A stretch of 64,000 nucleotides of DNA. It comes from CAJBVG01 sp044337515 (GTDB lineage: Bacteria; Bacteroidota; Bacteroidia; Sphingobacteriales; Sphingobacteriaceae). The notes under the pieces were generated by a model. That model was not told where the DNA came from. It did not search any database and worked only from the letters and a program-made list of their open reading frames with translations. Positions 62,383-64,000 of the stretch are shown here, piece after piece. Positions within the stretch are counted from its first letter, which is position 1. The number at the start of each line of letters is the position of its first letter. The stretch covers positions 1 through 64,000 of the forward strand of contig JBIINK010000001.1 of the NCBI GenBank assembly GCA_044337515.1, written 5' to 3'. Both the position numbers and the translations under genes were made by a program.

Positions 62383-63798
62383 ATGAAATTATTTAGAAAA
62401 TATACAGCCATAATAATTGCTACTATCTCTACGGTTTTGTTTGCTAGTTGTGAAAAACAATTAGAAGTGGATCAAGATAGTTTGTACTTAGTAGACGAAG
62501 CAGTGTCTACACCAACTCAACTCCAAGCGTTTTTAGTATCTATTTACGATATCGCAGCAAATGTAAATAACGGAAACTATCAAAGTTTCGCAGATTTACC
62601 AGGAGATGATTTAGCTAAACCTTATAATGATAATGGTACGTTTAGAACAGAAGCTTATACTCATTCTACAACCATTTTCAACTCGGATTTAATTGGTTTA
62701 TATAGCCAATGTTATCAAATTATTTATCGTGTAAACACCTTAGAGGGTTTATTTTCTAATGTTGCTGGTCTAACACCTGAACAAATTGCTAGATCAAAAG
62801 CAGAAGGTGCTTTCTTAAGAGCTTGGGCACATTACAAAGTAATTCAACTTTGGGCTCAACCTGCAGGTTACTTGGCAGATAATAGTCAATTAGGTATTGT
62901 GTTAAGAAAAGAAGTTTCTACTTTACCAGTTGCTCGTTCAACGGTACAAGCTGGATATGATTATATCTTAGCTGATTTGGATTATGCAATTGCAAATCTT
63001 CCTGCAACAAATGGTGTTTATGCTGATGTAGATGCAGCAAAAGCATTGAAAGCGATAGTGCTTTTTCAAAAGAATGATTTAACTGCAGCTCTTCCAATTT
63101 TAGATGAAGTTATAAACTCTGGTCGATTTAACTTGAGCGATTCCTTAGATAGATACTACCCAAATAACTGTACACCTACTTTTAAAGACCCTGAATTTAT
63201 ATTCGGATTTTCTAGTCCAAGTATTGGAGACAATAGAGGTGGTACATTTACAGGAGCGTTTAAAGTAAATGGAGTAGTTTCACCATCATTAACCATTACT
63301 CAAGATTTGTATAACTTAATAACAACAGATACTTCTGATGATAGAGCAAATTTAGTGAAAGTTGTGAATGAAGGTAAAGCCTCAGAATTTTATGGAGTAA
63401 CTAAATTTGATGATATCTATTTTGGTACACCATCAATTACCTTAACACAATTACTCTTAACAAGAGCAGAACTTTTAGCTCGTACTGGATCAAACTTGCC
63501 TCAAGCAGTAGAAGATGTGAATAAAATCATAGTTAGAGCATACCCTCGTAATCGCAATAAAGACTTAGCTTCAAATTCAGATGCTGCCCTTATTTTAAGT
63601 ACAGTATTATCTGAACGAAGAAAAGAATTATTTGCTGAAGGAGATCGTTTAAGTAACTTAAAACGTATGGCGGCATTTTATAATAGATCAGCTACCATCA
63701 GAACTTCACCTTGGGATTGTAATGGATTAGTATTCCAATTTCCTAGTAATGAAAAATCTGCAGTGTTTGTGTTTAACCCTAGTGGAGGCTGCAATTAA
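62383..63798 (+). CDS. susD: SusD/RagB-family substrate-binding lipoprotein
   Basis: 471 aa. Lipoprotein signal with lipobox LFASC (Cys22-24 region), then the helical TPR-like SusD fold (SKAEGAFLRAWAHYKVIQLWAQP, RRKELFAEGDRLSNLKRM near the C-terminus). It caps the SusC barrel and binds starch oligosaccharides. Eleven bases after susC. Its stop is followed by a repeat array into which the next gene's start falls. Confidence 0.94.
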   Translation: MKLFRKYTAIIIATISTVLFASCEKQLEVDQDSLYLVDEAVSTPTQLQAFLVSIYDIAANVNNGNYQSFADLPGDDLAKPYNDNGTFRTEAYTHSTTIFNSDLIGLYSQCYQIIYRVNTLEGLFSNVAGLTPEQIARSKAEGAFLRAWAHYKVIQLWAQPAGYLADNSQLGIVLRKEVSTLPVARSTVQAGYDYILADLDYAIANLPATNGVYADVDAAKALKAIVLFQKNDLTAALPILDEVINSGRFNLSDSLDRYYPNNCTPTFKDPEFIFGFSSPSIGDNRGGTFTGAFKVNGVVSPSLTITQDLYNLITTDTSDDRANLVKVVNEGKASEFYGVTKFDDIYFGTPSITLTQLLLTRAELLARTGSNLPQAVEDVNKIIVRAYPRNRNKDLASNSDAALILSTVLSERRKELFAEGDRLSNLKRMAAFYNRSATIRTSPWDCNGLVFQFPSNEKSAVFVFNPSGGCN

Positions 63799-63807
63799 TA
63801 GAAAATA

Positions 63808-63868
63808 AGAATTCAGATATTAGAATTGAGAAAAAAATATTAGATATGAGAATTGAGAAAAAAATATT
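63808..63868. repeat. Heptad-derived array K with a 27-bp tandem duplication over a start codon
   Basis: Starts with 7-bp words AGAATTC, AGATATT, AGAATTG, AGAAAAA. A 27-bp unit (63815-63841) is repeated at 63842-63868 with a single difference, T to G, which turns ATT into the ATG start codon of the next gene. The first codons of that gene are therefore array sequence. Confidence 0.85.
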
Positions 63869-64000
63869 AGTTGTTTTAGCGATTGTATCGTTATCAATTA
63901 ATGCTTGCAAAAAGGAGTACGAGGACATCGGAACACCTGCAAGTAAAATAGAAGGAGTAACCTCGAAGTGGGTGCTTTCTACTTTCAAAATAACCGATAA
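63846..64000 (+). CDS. Lipoprotein downstream of susD, 3' end beyond window
   Basis: Fifty-one codons are visible. N-terminus MRIEKKILVVLAIVSLS, then lipobox INAC at about residues 19-22, then charged sequence KKEYEDIGTPASKIEGVTSKWVLS in pieces. Third gene of the susCD operon, the place usually held by a surface glycan-binding (SusE/F-like) lipoprotein; the SKIEGVTSKWVLS stretch also recalls DUF5004-type lipoproteins. Function cannot be decided from this fragment. The start codon lies in the second copy of a 27-bp tandem repeat. Confidence 0.75.
   Translation, partial: MRIEKKILVVLAIVSLSINACKKEYEDIGTPASKIEGVTSKWVLSTFKITD

Overview
The window is a low-GC chromosomal segment of a Bacteroidota bacterium. 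Evidence: SusC/SusD outer-membrane uptake genes, type IX secretion (T9SS) C-terminal sorting domains on several exported proteins, a stand-alone atpD-atpC pair, a split transketolase, and many exact copies of the Bacteroidota promoter -7 box TAnnTTTG just upstream of genes. I cannot place it below phylum with confidence; the gene content would fit a gliding, polysaccharide-degrading member of Chitinophagia, Sphingobacteriia or Flavobacteriia. No tRNA, CRISPR array, prophage or insertion sequence was found.

Layout. 1-119: 3' end of a 5S rRNA gene and its terminator. 0.2-1.3 kb: acyl-ACP desaturase. 1.3-4.7 kb: fused isobutyryl-CoA mutase (icmF). 4.9-8.4 kb: ECF sigma factor, anti-sigma-like protein, outer-membrane barrel, T9SS cargo. 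8.4-9.5 kb: non-coding region made of two ~492-bp tandem repeats. 9.6-10.25 kb: HigBA-type toxin-antitoxin. 10.3-16.5 kb: atpDC, dnaE, trxA. 16.5-19.6 kb: tiny membrane protein, DUF58 protein, two PKD-like exported proteins. 19.6-27.9 kb: class III aminotransferase, CorA, sigma/anti-sigma/Spy-like operon, split transketolase interrupted by two secreted VWA proteins. 28.1-31.8 kb: DUF3050 protein, TetR regulator divergent from a bestrophin-like channel plus beta-carbonic anhydrase, peroxiredoxin. 31.8-41.3 kb: M23 peptidase, FAH hydrolase, degenerate cupredoxin, Kup potassium transporter, amino-acid permease, PAP2 phosphatase, glycosyltransferase 39. 41.5-43.7 kb: rhodanese, DUF2892, Crp/Fnr and Nudix-type regulators.

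43.7-64 kb is a starch/maltose utilisation locus. Exported amylases and a multi-domain starch-binding protein act outside or at the surface, a SusC/SusD pair imports oligosaccharides, GH13 enzymes trim them, an MFS carrier imports maltose, and GH65 maltose phosphorylase, beta-phosphoglucomutase and a BadF-type sugar kinase feed glucose 6-phosphate to glycolysis. A Nudix-fold regulator is divergent from the operon, and inverted repeats of the form nTGTA-N5-TACAn lie at both ends of the locus.

The most unusual signal is not a gene. At least a dozen gene borders carry arrays of degenerate words in strict 7-bp or 8-bp phase (up to 26 consecutive units). Each locus has its own word, often with the second half of the array reverse-complementary to the first. 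Some arrays run up to or through start and stop codons.
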